Source of the DNA: Candidatus Obscuribacterales bacterium
Lineage (GTDB): Bacteria; Cyanobacteriota; Vampirovibrionia; Obscuribacterales; Obscuribacteraceae
DNA: 64,000 nt
Assembly (NCBI GenBank): GCA_019750335.1
Contig: JAIEOQ010000006.1
Span: forward strand, 186,001-250,000
Reading direction: 5' to 3'
In this document: in pieces, positions 1 through 8,239 of the stretch
Layout of the letters: each line of letters starts with the position of its first letter
Numbering within the stretch: the first letter of the stretch is position 1
Program-made: the position numbers and the translations under genes
The notes under the pieces: generated by a model
What the model saw: the letters and a program-made list of their open reading frames with translations, nothing else
What the model was told of the DNA's origin: nothing
Databases searched by the model: none

Positions 1-54
1 GCCGTCAAGCGTGCCCGTGCTCTGGGAGTTCTTCCCTTTAGCGGTACTGTCTAA
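1..54 (+). CDS. rpsR: 30S ribosomal protein S18, C-terminal end (partial)
   Basis: The first 17 codons of the window are in frame to a TAA at 52-54 and encode a peptide containing KRAR and LLPF-like (VLPF) motifs. This matches the conserved C-terminus of bacterial S18 (IKRAR...LLPF), which binds 16S rRNA in the small subunit platform. The rest of the gene lies before the window. Only the tail is visible, so the call rests on that short but characteristic motif. The convergent transporter gene ends two bases downstream. Confidence 0.8.
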   Translation, partial: AVKRARALGVLPFSGTV

Positions 55-56
55 GC

Positions 57-950
57 TCAATTAGCTTGATTGGTTTGCAGTTCTGGTAAACGGTTTGTTT
101 CTACGGAAGCAAGCCGTTTTACTTTAGCTAGCTGAACGCCAATCATCACTAAGGCGATCCCGATCACTTGTACAAAGGTTGCTGTTTCGTGCAAAGCAAC
201 GATGGCAAAGAGAACAACTAAAGGTCTTTGTAGCATAGTCAAAATTGAAATTCGGGTTGAGCCGACTATATTCAAGGCGGAGAGAAAAGCTAAATTGGCG
301 AGGGCCGCCGATAATCCCATCCAGGCGCCTAAACCGATTGCTTTAGCCGGCAAACTGCCCATAAAAGGTATGACAGCTAAGGTTAAAGTGCCTTGGACAA
401 GAAACGTATATATGGATGAAAGGGTTGGTGAAAAGCGAGCGGTTAAATCCTCCATCTTCACCCGATAAAAGGTCGAAGTAAGGGCGGCGCCAAAAGCGCA
501 GGCTACACCAAACATATTTAAGCTGACATCATGCAAATCAAGAGTCAACAGGACTCCGCCGAAGCACATGATAAAGCCCAGCCAGAACTTCTTGTCCAGC
601 TGGTCACGACCGATGATGCTGTTTGTCAAAGCAACTAAAGCCGGTGTTGTGGTGACGATGGTTATTACCAGCACTACTTGCAAATGCTGTAAGGAAATGA
701 GGGTCAGGCAGTTGGTCGAAAAAAGCAAACAGCCGGTGACTAGCATTTGCTTTAAGCCGGCAAAGCCAAGCCACTGCCATTTTCTGGCTAAAGGGACGAT
801 TAAAAGAGCGCCGATCACATTTTTGAGGAAAAGCAATTGCAGAGGCGTTATTGCGTCGCGATAACCGAATTTAACTAGAATCGGCTCAAGGGAGGCAGCA
901 ACTAAAGCGAGCGTAATCCAGCCTGACAGGGCCGCTTGTTTCTTTTCCAT
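57..950 (-). CDS. EamA/DMT-family transporter
   Basis: A 297-residue integral membrane protein with about ten hydrophobic segments arranged as two repeated halves, as in drug/metabolite transporters of the EamA type. Landmarks are ALVAASLEPILVKF near the N-terminus and the second-repeat stretch FGAALTSTFYRVK. These carriers export metabolites or amino acids across the inner membrane; the substrate cannot be read from sequence. The open frame extends 59 codons further upstream, but that extension is not transporter-like, so I start at the ATG encoding MEKKQ. It ends tail-to-tail with rpsR. It may be transcribed on its own, since a 273-bp gap separates it from the P-loop kinase upstream. Confidence 0.8.
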   Translation of the reverse strand: MEKKQAALSGWITLALVAASLEPILVKFGYRDAITPLQLLFLKNVIGALLIVPLARKWQWLGFAGLKQMLVTGCLLFSTNCLTLISLQHLQVVLVITIVTTTPALVALTNSIIGRDQLDKKFWLGFIMCFGGVLLTLDLHDVSLNMFGVACAFGAALTSTFYRVKMEDLTARFSPTLSSIYTFLVQGTLTLAVIPFMGSLPAKAIGLGAWMGLSAALANLAFLSALNIVGSTRISILTMLQRPLVVLFAIVALHETATFVQVIGIALVMIGVQLAKVKRLASVETNRLPELQTNQAN

Positions 951-1050
951 GAGCTCAAGTGTACCCTTTTCACAAAAATTCCACGAATATTTCATGGTTG
1001 TGCCATTCTTGCCCGTTACATTGAAGGCAAGGAAGTCAAGGTGGTCGGTT

Positions 1051-1245
1051 ATGGCGAGTACGAGAGAAGTTTTTTCCACTGAATATGTAAGCGCTAATGC
1101 AGAAGAAGCACTTAGCGGGATGCGCAATTTGTTCGGACGAGTCAGCTGTTTGCCGAAAATAGAGCTTTGTGACAGCGCTGAAGAGAGCGCTGAAGACCCG
1201 CTTGCCGAATTAGCGCGTATTTTTCAATCTTTAGAAGCCGAATAG
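1051..1245 (+). CDS. possible small protein of 64 residues
   Basis: This small frame lies between two minus-strand genes and overlaps the 3' end of the P-loop kinase gene by 22 bases. It begins at an ATG preceded by a purine-rich AAGGTGG about seven bases upstream, a plausible ribosome binding site. The product is acidic (SAEESAEDPLAELARIF) with a predicted helical C-terminus. I recognise no family. It could equally be a chance frame; the strand switch relative to its neighbours counts against it. Confidence 0.3.
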   Translation: MASTREVFSTEYVSANAEEALSGMRNLFGRVSCLPKIELCDSAEESAEDPLAELARIFQSLEAE

Positions 1246-1691
1246 TCGATAATTGAAATTGCTGCTTCATCGTTGCCTGGTTTGCCCGGGCCGTTGATAG
1301 TTTTATGCATATTGCGCAGAATGTCTTCCGGTACCATTCTTGTGCGATTTTTATTTCTTGCCAAACAAAGCTCGAGTGGGGTCTCTAAAAGCCAGATCTC
1401 TATATCCGTATAGCCGGCATTTTTTGCTCGAGTTAGGATTGGTTCACGATGGCGCCTGTTTATATTCGTGTTGTCGATGACGATATCCAGGTTCTTTTGC
1501 AGCGCTTGTTCTAAGCGTTCAAAAAAAATAGCAAAAACTTTTTCTGGTTCTTTTTGCTCTGCTTCGTTTCCCCATAGCTCTTGTCGGATCTGATCGGCGC
1601 AAAGAGATAAATAGCCTTTGGCAATTAAAGATTGTGCCAAGGTTGTTTTGCCGGAGCCGGGTATGCCGGCAAGGAGAATGAGACGTTTCAC
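1224..1691 (-). CDS. AAA_33-type P-loop kinase (polynucleotide kinase-like)
   Basis: A 155-residue cytoplasmic ATP-binding protein. The Walker A loop GIPGSGKT is at residues 9-16, followed by an acidic/asparagine segment DNTNINRR (about 73-80) and a basic lid region ARNKNRTR (about 111-118). This order is that of small kinases related to the T4 polynucleotide kinase domain (AAA_33), which phosphorylate nucleic acid ends or small molecules; the substrate is unknown. It starts with GTG and that start overlaps the stop of the upstream membrane protein, so it is translationally coupled as the last gene of the pyrB-pyrC operon. A link to nucleotide metabolism is only suggested by that position. 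Confidence 0.8.
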   Translation of the reverse strand: MKRLILLAGIPGSGKTTLAQSLIAKGYLSLCADQIRQELWGNEAEQKEPEKVFAIFFERLEQALQKNLDIVIDNTNINRRHREPILTRAKNAGYTDIEIWLLETPLELCLARNKNRTRMVPEDILRNMHKTINGPGKPGNDEAAISIIDYSASKD

Positions 1692-2113
1692 TCTTTGCTG
1701 TCCTTTTTAGGCTTATTGCGCAAATTGAGTTCGTCTACACCCCAGATTGTCCAGAAAACAGCAAGTATTACTCCTACTGTTGTCCAGCCGGCAAAATGCA
1801 GTTGGCGTAAAGCCTCCTGCTCGCTTGTTTGTATTTGAATGCGAGGGTCTAACCAGGGGTTGCTGTATAAGGCGCCGGATAAAAACAAAGAATAAAGACC
1901 GGTACTTAAAAGACAGAGCCGTCCCCATTTATCCAGAACTCGCCAGGAAAGTACGGATTGAATTAAAAAGCCGGCGGACCAGACAAACAAAGAAATGCTG
2001 TAATGCTGAAAGCGCGATAAGGTCATGGAATGCTGCAAAGGAATAAAAAGTAGAACGATGGCAAAAATCGTGCTGGAAAGAACTATTTCTACATGTTTGG
2101 TTAGGTCACGCAT
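1688..2113 (-). CDS. four-helix membrane protein of unknown function
   Basis: A 141-residue protein with four hydrophobic segments (for example SSTIFAIVLLFIPL, LFVWSAGFLIQSVLSW, CLLSTGLYSLFLSGALY, VGVILAVFWTIWGV) and a lysine-rich C-terminal tail. I choose the ATG at 2113, which overlaps the 3' end of pyrC by 8 bases, rather than the longer frame. It sits between pyrC and the P-loop kinase with overlaps on both sides, so it is co-transcribed. I do not recognise a family and infer no function beyond an inner-membrane location. Confidence 0.65.
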   Translation of the reverse strand: MRDLTKHVEIVLSSTIFAIVLLFIPLQHSMTLSRFQHYSISLFVWSAGFLIQSVLSWRVLDKWGRLCLLSTGLYSLFLSGALYSNPWLDPRIQIQTSEQEALRQLHFAGWTTVGVILAVFWTIWGVDELNLRNKPKKDSKE

Positions 2114-3392
2114 GAGACATTCGCTCGGCAGCGGTAAAAACAATATTGCCTTGAAATATGGTGAACATCACTTTTCCATGCAATGAGCGCCCGCAAAAAG
2201 GCGAGTTATGAGCGCGTGAAACACCTTGGTGCGAGTCGTACTTCCAGGAAAAATTCGGATTGATAATAGCTAAGTTGGCTTTTTCACCAGCTTTGATTTT
2301 TGGTTCTGGTAACTGGAGAATACGTGCCGGATTGCTTGTGAGCAAGCGGAAAAAACGCTCGTGGCTTAAGCCGGCTTCGCGCACAAGTTTTTGATAAGTC
2401 AGAGCAAAAGCTGTTTCTAAACCGATGATCCCAAAAGGAGCGGTAGCCATAGTTTGCTCTTTTTCTAGATCGGTGTGCGGTGCATGATCCGTGGCGATGG
2501 CGTCGATTGTGCCGTCTTTAATTCCTTCAATAATTGCTTCTTGATCTTCGGCTGAGCGCAAGGGCGGATTCATTTTGCAACAAGTACGATAGTTGCCGAT
2601 ATCGTCAACACTTAAGTTGAGATGATGTGGTGTGACATCGGCTGTAATTGACAGTCCGTCTTCTTTAGCTTGACGAACGAGCCTAACCGAGCCGGCGCAA
2701 CTGAGATGAGTAAAGTGATAGGGCGAGCCGGTTAAGCGAACAATTTCAATCTCGCGAGCAATGGCTGCTGTTTCTGCAGCCCAAGGAATGCCGGCTAAAC
2801 CGAGATTTGTCGCTACCGCGCTTTCATGAATAATTCCGCCAGCCGATAAGTCGCGATCCTCGGCATGGCTGATGATTATATTGCCTGTTAAACGAGCGTA
2901 TTCTAAAGCTCGCCGCAGTACGGCTAAATTTTGAATCGGCATGCCGTCATCAGAAAAAGCTATGGCACCGTTGTCGGCCAAGCCGGCCATGTCGCTCAGC
3001 TCTTTGCCTTGCAATCCTTTAGTAACAGCTGCTGCCGGTAAAACTTCAATTACTGCTTGGTCTCTAATTTTTTGTTTGTAAAAAGCAAGAATCGCTACAT
3101 TGTCGATCACCGGTTCGGTATTGGCCATGGTGAGCACTGTGGTAAATCCGCCGGCAGCAGCAGCTTTTGTGCCGCTTGCTATTGTTTCTTTGTCTTGTTG
3201 TCCGAGATCGCGTAAATGAGTGTGCATATCGATGAATCCGGGCGTGATCAGCATGCCTGAAGCATCGATTGTTTTTTCTGTTTTTGTTGTCTCCAGGTTA
3301 TTACCCAGCTCAACGATAATGCCGTCTTTGATCCGTAAATCTTGAGGTTTTTCGGAAGGTAGGACAAGACCGTTTTTAATTAACAGTGTCAT
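2106..3392 (-). CDS. pyrC: dihydroorotase (class I)
   Basis: Catalyses reversible cyclisation of N-carbamoyl-aspartate to dihydroorotate, step three of de novo pyrimidine synthesis, in the cytoplasm. The 428-residue protein has the amidohydrolase metal motif HTH in DMHTHLRD (H57, H59), SDDG near 147-150, HAEDRD (H176), HLSCAGS (H229) and TDHAPH (D302). Length and motif order fit the class I, PyrC/AllB-like branch found next to aspartate carbamoyltransferase in many bacteria. Its ATG overlaps the pyrB stop (TGATG), so the two are translationally coupled. All expected metal ligands are present, so it should be active. Confidence 0.95.
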   Translation of the reverse strand: MTLLIKNGLVLPSEKPQDLRIKDGIIVELGNNLETTKTEKTIDASGMLITPGFIDMHTHLRDLGQQDKETIASGTKAAAAGGFTTVLTMANTEPVIDNVAILAFYKQKIRDQAVIEVLPAAAVTKGLQGKELSDMAGLADNGAIAFSDDGMPIQNLAVLRRALEYARLTGNIIISHAEDRDLSAGGIIHESAVATNLGLAGIPWAAETAAIAREIEIVRLTGSPYHFTHLSCAGSVRLVRQAKEDGLSITADVTPHHLNLSVDDIGNYRTCCKMNPPLRSAEDQEAIIEGIKDGTIDAIATDHAPHTDLEKEQTMATAPFGIIGLETAFALTYQKLVREAGLSHERFFRLLTSNPARILQLPEPKIKAGEKANLAIINPNFSWKYDSHQGVSRAHNSPFCGRSLHGKVMFTIFQGNIVFTAAERMSHA

Positions 3393-4405
3393 CAGTTTTT
3401 CCCCTTTCCGGATAGCAAAAGATAAAGTATGGCCATGCGCACGGCAACACCGTTAGCTACTTGGGTGCTGACCAGAGAGCGCTTCTGGTCATTAGCTAGT
3501 TCATGGCTGATTTCCAAATCACGATTAATCGGGCCTGGATGCATGACATAAGCTTGAGGAGCGGCTAGAGCCATTTTCGTTGAGTCAAGACGATATAACT
3601 TTCGGTATTCACTTAAACTTGGTATGAGCCCGTCTTGTTGTCTTTCCAACTGCAGTCTTAAAGTCATGACAAAATCAGCCCCTTCAATGGCTGGTTCGAG
3701 ACGATCGTGAACCTTTACTCCCATCGCGCTTAGTTCCGACGGCAGTAAAGTTGGCGGACCGGCTACATCAATTACAGCCCCGAGCTTGCTTAAAAGACGA
3801 ATGTTGGATCTGGCAACACGGCTGTGAGTGATATCGCCAATGATGGCAATCTTCAAGCCTTTGATCTTTGGTGATATTTGTGAAATCGTAAAATAATCAA
3901 GTAGAGCTTGAGTCGGGTGGGCGTGCCAACCGTCACCGGCATTGATGATCTTTAGGCTGTTTCCGATAATCTCGGCCACTTGTGCGGCGCTACCTGAAGC
4001 GGAGTGTCTCTGCACTATGGCGTTTACGCCCATGGCTAAAAGAGTTTTGGCTGTATCGGCTATAGTTTCACCTTTTGCTACTGATGATGAGGCTATATCC
4101 AAGTTGAGAACAGTGGCACCGAGACGGCGGGCGGCTAATTCAAAACTGCTGCGTGTGCGAGTGGAATTTTCGTAAAAAAGATTGGCTACTGTGCTGTAGT
4201 TCAGTAGAGACAAGGGCGGTTCTTGTTTGGAAATAAGCGAAGAGCAAATGCGGGCAGCTTCGAGCAGAGTGTTCAATTCTTCAAGAGTAAGGTCGTCTGT
4301 GTCTAGCAGATGAGAGCGTTGTTGCCACTGTTTAAGACCAGGACCTTCTAGATCGGTCAGGGTGCGTCCCGGTGCGGAAGCATTGGCAAATGTATGTTCA
4401 GGCAC
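3392..4405 (-). CDS. pyrB: aspartate carbamoyltransferase catalytic subunit
   Basis: Condenses carbamoyl phosphate with aspartate, committing carbon to pyrimidines. The carbamoyl-phosphate motif STRTR is at residues 81-85, and HPGPINRD near the C-terminus is the second family signature. At 337 residues it is slightly longer than typical because of an N-terminal extension of about 25 residues. The start is GTG at 4405, supported by AAGGAGAT five bases upstream. No regulatory subunit PyrI is present; the PyrB-PyrC pairing is typical of bacteria whose enzyme works with dihydroorotase. It is first in the operon with pyrC, a membrane protein and a P-loop kinase. Confidence 0.95.
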   Translation of the reverse strand: MPEHTFANASAPGRTLTDLEGPGLKQWQQRSHLLDTDDLTLEELNTLLEAARICSSLISKQEPPLSLLNYSTVANLFYENSTRTRSSFELAARRLGATVLNLDIASSSVAKGETIADTAKTLLAMGVNAIVQRHSASGSAAQVAEIIGNSLKIINAGDGWHAHPTQALLDYFTISQISPKIKGLKIAIIGDITHSRVARSNIRLLSKLGAVIDVAGPPTLLPSELSAMGVKVHDRLEPAIEGADFVMTLRLQLERQQDGLIPSLSEYRKLYRLDSTKMALAAPQAYVMHPGPINRDLEISHELANDQKRSLVSTQVANGVAVRMAILYLLLSGKGKN

Positions 4406-4435
4406 CGTTAATCTCCTTGCTCTTCCCTGGAATGA

Positions 4436-4441
4436 ATTATA
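4436..4441 (-). promoter_or_regulatory. candidate -10 box of the pyrB operon
   Basis: A perfect TATAAT read on the minus strand lies about 30 bases upstream of the pyrB GTG in the intergenic gap shared with the divergent MurF-like gene. No good -35 hexamer is visible at the usual spacing, and I saw no attenuator or PyrR-type leader. Confidence 0.4.
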
Positions 4442-4509
4442 TTATGATGCTTCTCTTTAAAAGCCTTTTAATTAAGCTTGGCGATGTCAGGGGATTGGTG
4501 TAAAGGTCT

Positions 4510-5379
4510 ATGGCGGCTGCTTTTACTGCAGAAGAAATTTTAGAAATAACTTCCGGACGGTTGGCCGGAGGGATGCTGCCGGAAGAGTCCGGGACTATTT
4601 GTACGGACAGCCGTACTTTATCCGACGGGCAATGGTATGTCGCTCTTAGCGGCTCGCGTTTTGACGGACATGATTTTCTTGGTGACGCTTTTAGTGCCGG
4701 GGCTATCGGTGCGATTGTTCTTGAACGTGGTCAATACGCCATTGCAAACCCGCAATTTCCTTTGATAGTGGTACCGGATACGGTGCAGGCTCGCCGAGAG
4801 TTAGCTTGGCATTGGTACGAAAAGACAAATCCGGAAGTGGTGGCTGTGATTGGAGCTCCGCCAGAAAGTTTTTTGCCGGCAATCTGTATGTCTGTGTTTT
4901 CCGCCCAGCGACGTTGTCACCAAGCTTCAGTTGAAGTCAATTCGGAGCTGGACTTGGCAAATGTGCTTCTCTCCTTACCTCAAGACAGCGAAATTTTGAT
5001 TGTAAGTCTGCCGGATTGCCAAGCCGGAGATTCAATTTTGCCGGCAAGAGCGGTCTTTGTTCAGGAATTGCCGGTTATCGCTCCTGGCAATTTTGACTTA
5101 AGTCCGCCGCGCGGCATCGCACTTATTGCCTGTGTTGATCAAGAAATAGTCGAGCAAACAAAAGAATATTTCGGAGAGAGCATGCTTGGTTGTTCACTTG
5201 ATGATATTGAGATAATCCACAAAGATGGCGAATCCTTGAAGTTGCGCCTGAAAGACAGTGAACAAATTTTCAGGCTGGGGGGAGAAATTCCGCTTGGGCA
5301 GGCATTGTTAGCAATTACCGGCGCTCGTGAGCTTGGTTTTCGCGATCAAGCAATAGCTGCCGGTCTGGAGCTGACCTAA
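4510..5379 (+). CDS. MurF-like protein lacking the ATP-binding P-loop
   Basis: This 289-residue protein looks like a worn-down UDP-MurNAc-tripeptide:D-Ala-D-Ala ligase. The N-terminal substrate domain is well kept: CTDSRTLSDGQWYVALSG (31-48) followed by FDGHDFL and GAIGAIVLE. The point where the ligase P-loop (TGSxGKTT) should be reads VIGAPPESFLP (113-123), with no GKT/S. The central ATPase domain is compressed, since MurF is normally about 450 residues. A C-terminal piece resembling the MurF segment around its conserved Asn-Ala helix survives (IPLGQALLAITGARELGF). It cannot be a normal ATP-dependent ligase. It may bind a precursor or act as a scaffold, or be a relic. It heads a three-gene operon with an acyltransferase and an aminotransferase. 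Confidence 0.7.
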   Translation: MAAAFTAEEILEITSGRLAGGMLPEESGTICTDSRTLSDGQWYVALSGSRFDGHDFLGDAFSAGAIGAIVLERGQYAIANPQFPLIVVPDTVQARRELAWHWYEKTNPEVVAVIGAPPESFLPAICMSVFSAQRRCHQASVEVNSELDLANVLLSLPQDSEILIVSLPDCQAGDSILPARAVFVQELPVIAPGNFDLSPPRGIALIACVDQEIVEQTKEYFGESMLGCSLDDIEIIHKDGESLKLRLKDSEQIFRLGGEIPLGQALLAITGARELGFRDQAIAAGLELT

Positions 5380-5394
5380 TGGTAAAATTAGGGC

Positions 5395-6534
5395 ATGGTG
5401 TCGCCATCTTCATCAATTGCCGATTCTTCTTCCCAAGCTGCAAGCGGTAAGCCCTGGCTTGAGCTGCTCAACGTACTTGAGCCGCCAAACTTGATTGACT
5501 ATTTTATGGTCAATCCGCCGCTAGGCTTTAAATCTTTGAAGCTCACAAGCGCTAGCAAGCCTTATCCGGCTTTTCTTGCCTCTTTTGATCTTTTGACCAC
5601 TCTTGATGAAGAAGGGCTTTTTCTTCGTCAATTAGTTAAGCGTTTTTCTTGGCTTGGAGGCTTGTTTCGCTATCCGGCGCTTTTTATCGGGACGACAGCG
5701 ACCGAGTATGCCAATTATCCGCATTTGCAAAACTATGACGACTTACGTCAAAGTCTGCTTGCCGAATTCAAGCGTTGCCAGGCACAGCTTCTGATTGTCA
5801 AAGATATTCCGCAGAATTCGCCGCTATTAACTGCCCAAGAAAATGCGGCTGCCGATGCGGTGATTGAGTGTTGCCGTCAAGCTGGTTTCAGTATTGTTGC
5901 CGGACAAGCTTTAGCTTATGTGCCGATTGATTTTAGTTCGCTTGATCAATTTTTTGGACGCATGTCCAAATCTCGACGTAAAGATTTTCGCAAAAAGCTG
6001 AAAGAGAGCGCATCTCTTAAGATTGAAGAGCTGAAAAGCGGCGATCCGATTTTTTATGACGAAAGTTTCTTAGCTGATTTCTACAAGATGTATTTGAATG
6101 TTTATGAACAAAGCGAAATTCATTTCGATCTGTTGAGTCCGGCTTTCTTTAAGGCTTTGCTGCAAGATAATTCGAACAATGGTCGGATCTTCATATACAA
6201 ATCCGGTGAAGATTTGATCGGTTACAACTTTTGTTTTGTTCATAACAACATGCTTGTTGATAAGTATGTCGGCTTTCTTTATCCTCAAGCCAGAGAAGCC
6301 AATCTTTATTTCGTCAGTTGGTTCTACAATCTGGAATACGCGCTTAAAGAAGGGCTGAAAACATATATTGCCGGCTGGACTGATCCGGCGGTAAAAGCTT
6401 CTCTTGGTGCCAGTTTCACTTTGACCAGGCATGCCGTATATGTGCGTAACCCCTTGTTGCGGGCAATATTGCAGCGCTTTCAGCATTTATTCGAAGCCGA
6501 TAAAGACTGGGTTTCAAACGGCAGCGATGTTTAA
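5395..6534 (+). CDS. FemAB/GNAT-like acyltransferase
   Basis: A 379-residue cytoplasmic protein whose second half (about 190-340) resembles the acetyltransferase domain of FemAB-like or DUF482 peptidoglycan-biosynthesis proteins. Landmarks are the basic stretch SRRKDFRKKLKE, then FYKMYLNVYE, and IGYNFCFVHNNMLVDKYVGF followed by NLYFVSWFYNLEYAL. Such enzymes transfer acyl or aminoacyl groups to cell-wall or lipid precursors, but the substrate here is unknown. It follows the MurF-like gene by 15 bases and overlaps the aminotransferase start by 8, consistent with a shared envelope or surface-sugar role. That role is inference from neighbours. Confidence 0.7.
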   Translation: MVSPSSSIADSSSQAASGKPWLELLNVLEPPNLIDYFMVNPPLGFKSLKLTSASKPYPAFLASFDLLTTLDEEGLFLRQLVKRFSWLGGLFRYPALFIGTTATEYANYPHLQNYDDLRQSLLAEFKRCQAQLLIVKDIPQNSPLLTAQENAAADAVIECCRQAGFSIVAGQALAYVPIDFSSLDQFFGRMSKSRRKDFRKKLKESASLKIEELKSGDPIFYDESFLADFYKMYLNVYEQSEIHFDLLSPAFFKALLQDNSNNGRIFIYKSGEDLIGYNFCFVHNNMLVDKYVGFLYPQAREANLYFVSWFYNLEYALKEGLKTYIAGWTDPAVKASLGASFTLTRHAVYVRNPLLRAILQRFQHLFEADKDWVSNGSDV

Positions 6535-7780
6535 GCGTCAAGTACCGCCGACAGCCGGATTGCCGCTTCAGTGGAAAGATTTTAGCGGCAGCAAAGAATC
6601 TTTTGCGCGCGGATTGGCTGATTTTTTGCAAGTTGATTCGCTGCAGCTTGAGTCCTCGGGAACGGCTGCTCTGGTTGTTGCTTTTGCCGCTTTGAAGCGT
6701 TTGGATAAACGACGAACCGTGATTCTTTCCGGTTACACATGCCCTCTTGTCGCAATTGCTGCCGCTCAAGCTGGTTTGAAAATCCTGGTTTGTGATACTA
6801 AAAAAGACAGCTTTGAGTTTGATACGCAGCAGTTAGAGCAACTTCGCGGTCCGGATGTGTTATGTGTTGTGGTTACACATCTGGCAGGATTGGCGGCTGA
6901 TCTGGCTCCTGTTAGGCAAGCAGCCGCTGGTGCGTATATCATTGAAGATGCTGCTCAGTGTCTGGGCGCTAAATCAGGCGGACGTATGCTTGGTACTGCC
7001 GGTGATATCGGCATATTCAGTCTGGCTTGCGGTAAAGGGTTGTCTCTTTATGATGGTGGCTTTCTTTATGCAGCGGACCCGGCGGTGCGTGAAGCGATTA
7101 CTCAGGCCAGTGCAACAATCGTACCGCAGCAACCGTGGCTTAATTGGTTGCGTATTCTGCAAATGATTGGTTATTGGTTTTTCTATCGTCCCAATTTTTT
7201 GGAACTTGTTTATGGTAGAGAGCTGCGTTACCACGTAAGACGCAAGGATTTTATTGCTGCGGTTGGAGATTATTTTGAGTTTGTAGTGCCGCTTTATCGT
7301 TTCAATGACTGGCGCTTGTCCGTAGGGGCTAACGCTCTAAAACGTTTGTCTGATTTTGTGACGACAAATCGTTTGCGCGGCTTGGCGCGGAGAGAACAAC
7401 TGAAAAAGCGATTAGGAATAGAGCGATTAGGTATAGAGGTGCTGGGTGAAACAACCGGTTGCGAAGGTAGTTGGCCTTTTCTAATGCTGCTTTTTACTGA
7501 TGAAAAAGAACGAGATCTTGTTTTAGATAAGCTTTGGACAGCCGGTCTTGGTGTGACACGTTTATTCGTTCACAGTCTTTCTGATTATGAATATCTGCGT
7601 CCGATCGTGCCCAAGCAAGAGCTGCCAAACGCATCTGACTTTGCCGCGCGGATGCTGACTATAACCAATAGTCATTGGTTGGAAGATCAGGAATTCGAGC
7701 GTATTGCTGAAATAATCTCGGGCTGTTTACCGCCGGGTTTAGACGTCAAACGTAGCTTATTGCGCGAAACCAGTAAATAA
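6527..7780 (+). CDS. DegT/DnrJ/EryC1/StrS-family PLP aminotransferase
   Basis: A 417-residue pyridoxal-phosphate enzyme. Landmarks in order are SSGTAAL (43-49), the PLP-pyridine contact region EDAAQCLGA (D141, Q144), and GDIGIFSLACGKG with the likely Schiff-base lysine K170. The family usually aminates keto-sugars for surface polysaccharides or antibiotics; the motif GKGLSLYDGG diverges somewhat from the standard form. I start at the ATG at 6527, which overlaps the preceding stop by 8 bases; the open frame continues upstream but without family-like sequence. Being third in an operon with MurF-like and FemAB-like genes supports an envelope sugar or precursor modification. Confidence 0.8.
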   Translation: MFKRQVPPTAGLPLQWKDFSGSKESFARGLADFLQVDSLQLESSGTAALVVAFAALKRLDKRRTVILSGYTCPLVAIAAAQAGLKILVCDTKKDSFEFDTQQLEQLRGPDVLCVVVTHLAGLAADLAPVRQAAAGAYIIEDAAQCLGAKSGGRMLGTAGDIGIFSLACGKGLSLYDGGFLYAADPAVREAITQASATIVPQQPWLNWLRILQMIGYWFFYRPNFLELVYGRELRYHVRRKDFIAAVGDYFEFVVPLYRFNDWRLSVGANALKRLSDFVTTNRLRGLARREQLKKRLGIERLGIEVLGETTGCEGSWPFLMLLFTDEKERDLVLDKLWTAGLGVTRLFVHSLSDYEYLRPIVPKQELPNASDFAARMLTITNSHWLEDQEFERIAEIISGCLPPGLDVKRSLLRETSK

Positions 7781-8136
7781 AGTTGTCTTGTTAGCCACAT
7801 AGTGCCTGGTAGCAAATAGATTGCTACGGCTAACCTTCCTTGAGGCAAATTTTTCAAAATAAATGGAATTGCTTCCGGACCTTGGCGGCGCTCACCTTCG
7901 TTATCGATGAGAAGCAGGCTCCATGGGCAGGCATCAAGCTCGACGACAAGGGCTTGGGAGGCTGGATCTTGATCCTCGCGCTTGACAAAATGAAAGAAGT
8001 GCCGCCGATCAAGTTGTCTAATCAAACGTGCTAAAAATTGCACGACAGGGCAACGGTCGTCTGAGACAACTGCCCAAGCGGTTCGGTTTCCAGTAGCTGA
8101 TACCACCGTTTCCATACGCGCCTCATTCTCTATCAT
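7687..8136 (-). CDS. DCC-family (DUF393)-like protein with altered active site
   Basis: A 149-residue protein that follows the DUF393 pattern: an N-terminal strand ending in a DxxC-like motif (SDDRCPVVQFLARL), a central LLLIDNEGERRQGPEAIPFIL, and a C-terminal LPGTMWLTRQLYLLVSRNKLRL. DCC proteins are predicted thiol-disulfide oxidoreductases with a DxxCxxC centre. Here the second cysteine is absent (CPVV), so classical dithiol chemistry is unlikely. Its 3' end overlaps the convergent aminotransferase gene by 94 bases. The start could be the ATG at 8136 or the one seven codons downstream. Confidence 0.55.
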   Translation of the reverse strand: MIENEARMETVVSATGNRTAWAVVSDDRCPVVQFLARLIRQLDRRHFFHFVKREDQDPASQALVVELDACPWSLLLIDNEGERRQGPEAIPFILKNLPQGRLAVAIYLLPGTMWLTRQLYLLVSRNKLRLTSKPGGKQPEIISAIRSNS

Positions 8137-8239
8137 TAAGTTTAACCAAGTTTAGCAAAAAATCATTTCAATGCATAAGTAGTTTGACGGAAATTTGTCC
8201 GGGTGGTTCCGTTAAATTTGTCTGTTGACTACTGAGCTC

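Noticed and set aside
951..1127. N-terminal extension of the DMT transporter
   Set aside because: The 59 extra residues have no transporter character, and the protein has a normal first TM shortly after the internal ATG at 950.
1178..1199. Short tandem AGCGCTGAAGA repeat
   Set aside because: Two imperfect copies within a possible coding frame; too short to be meaningful.
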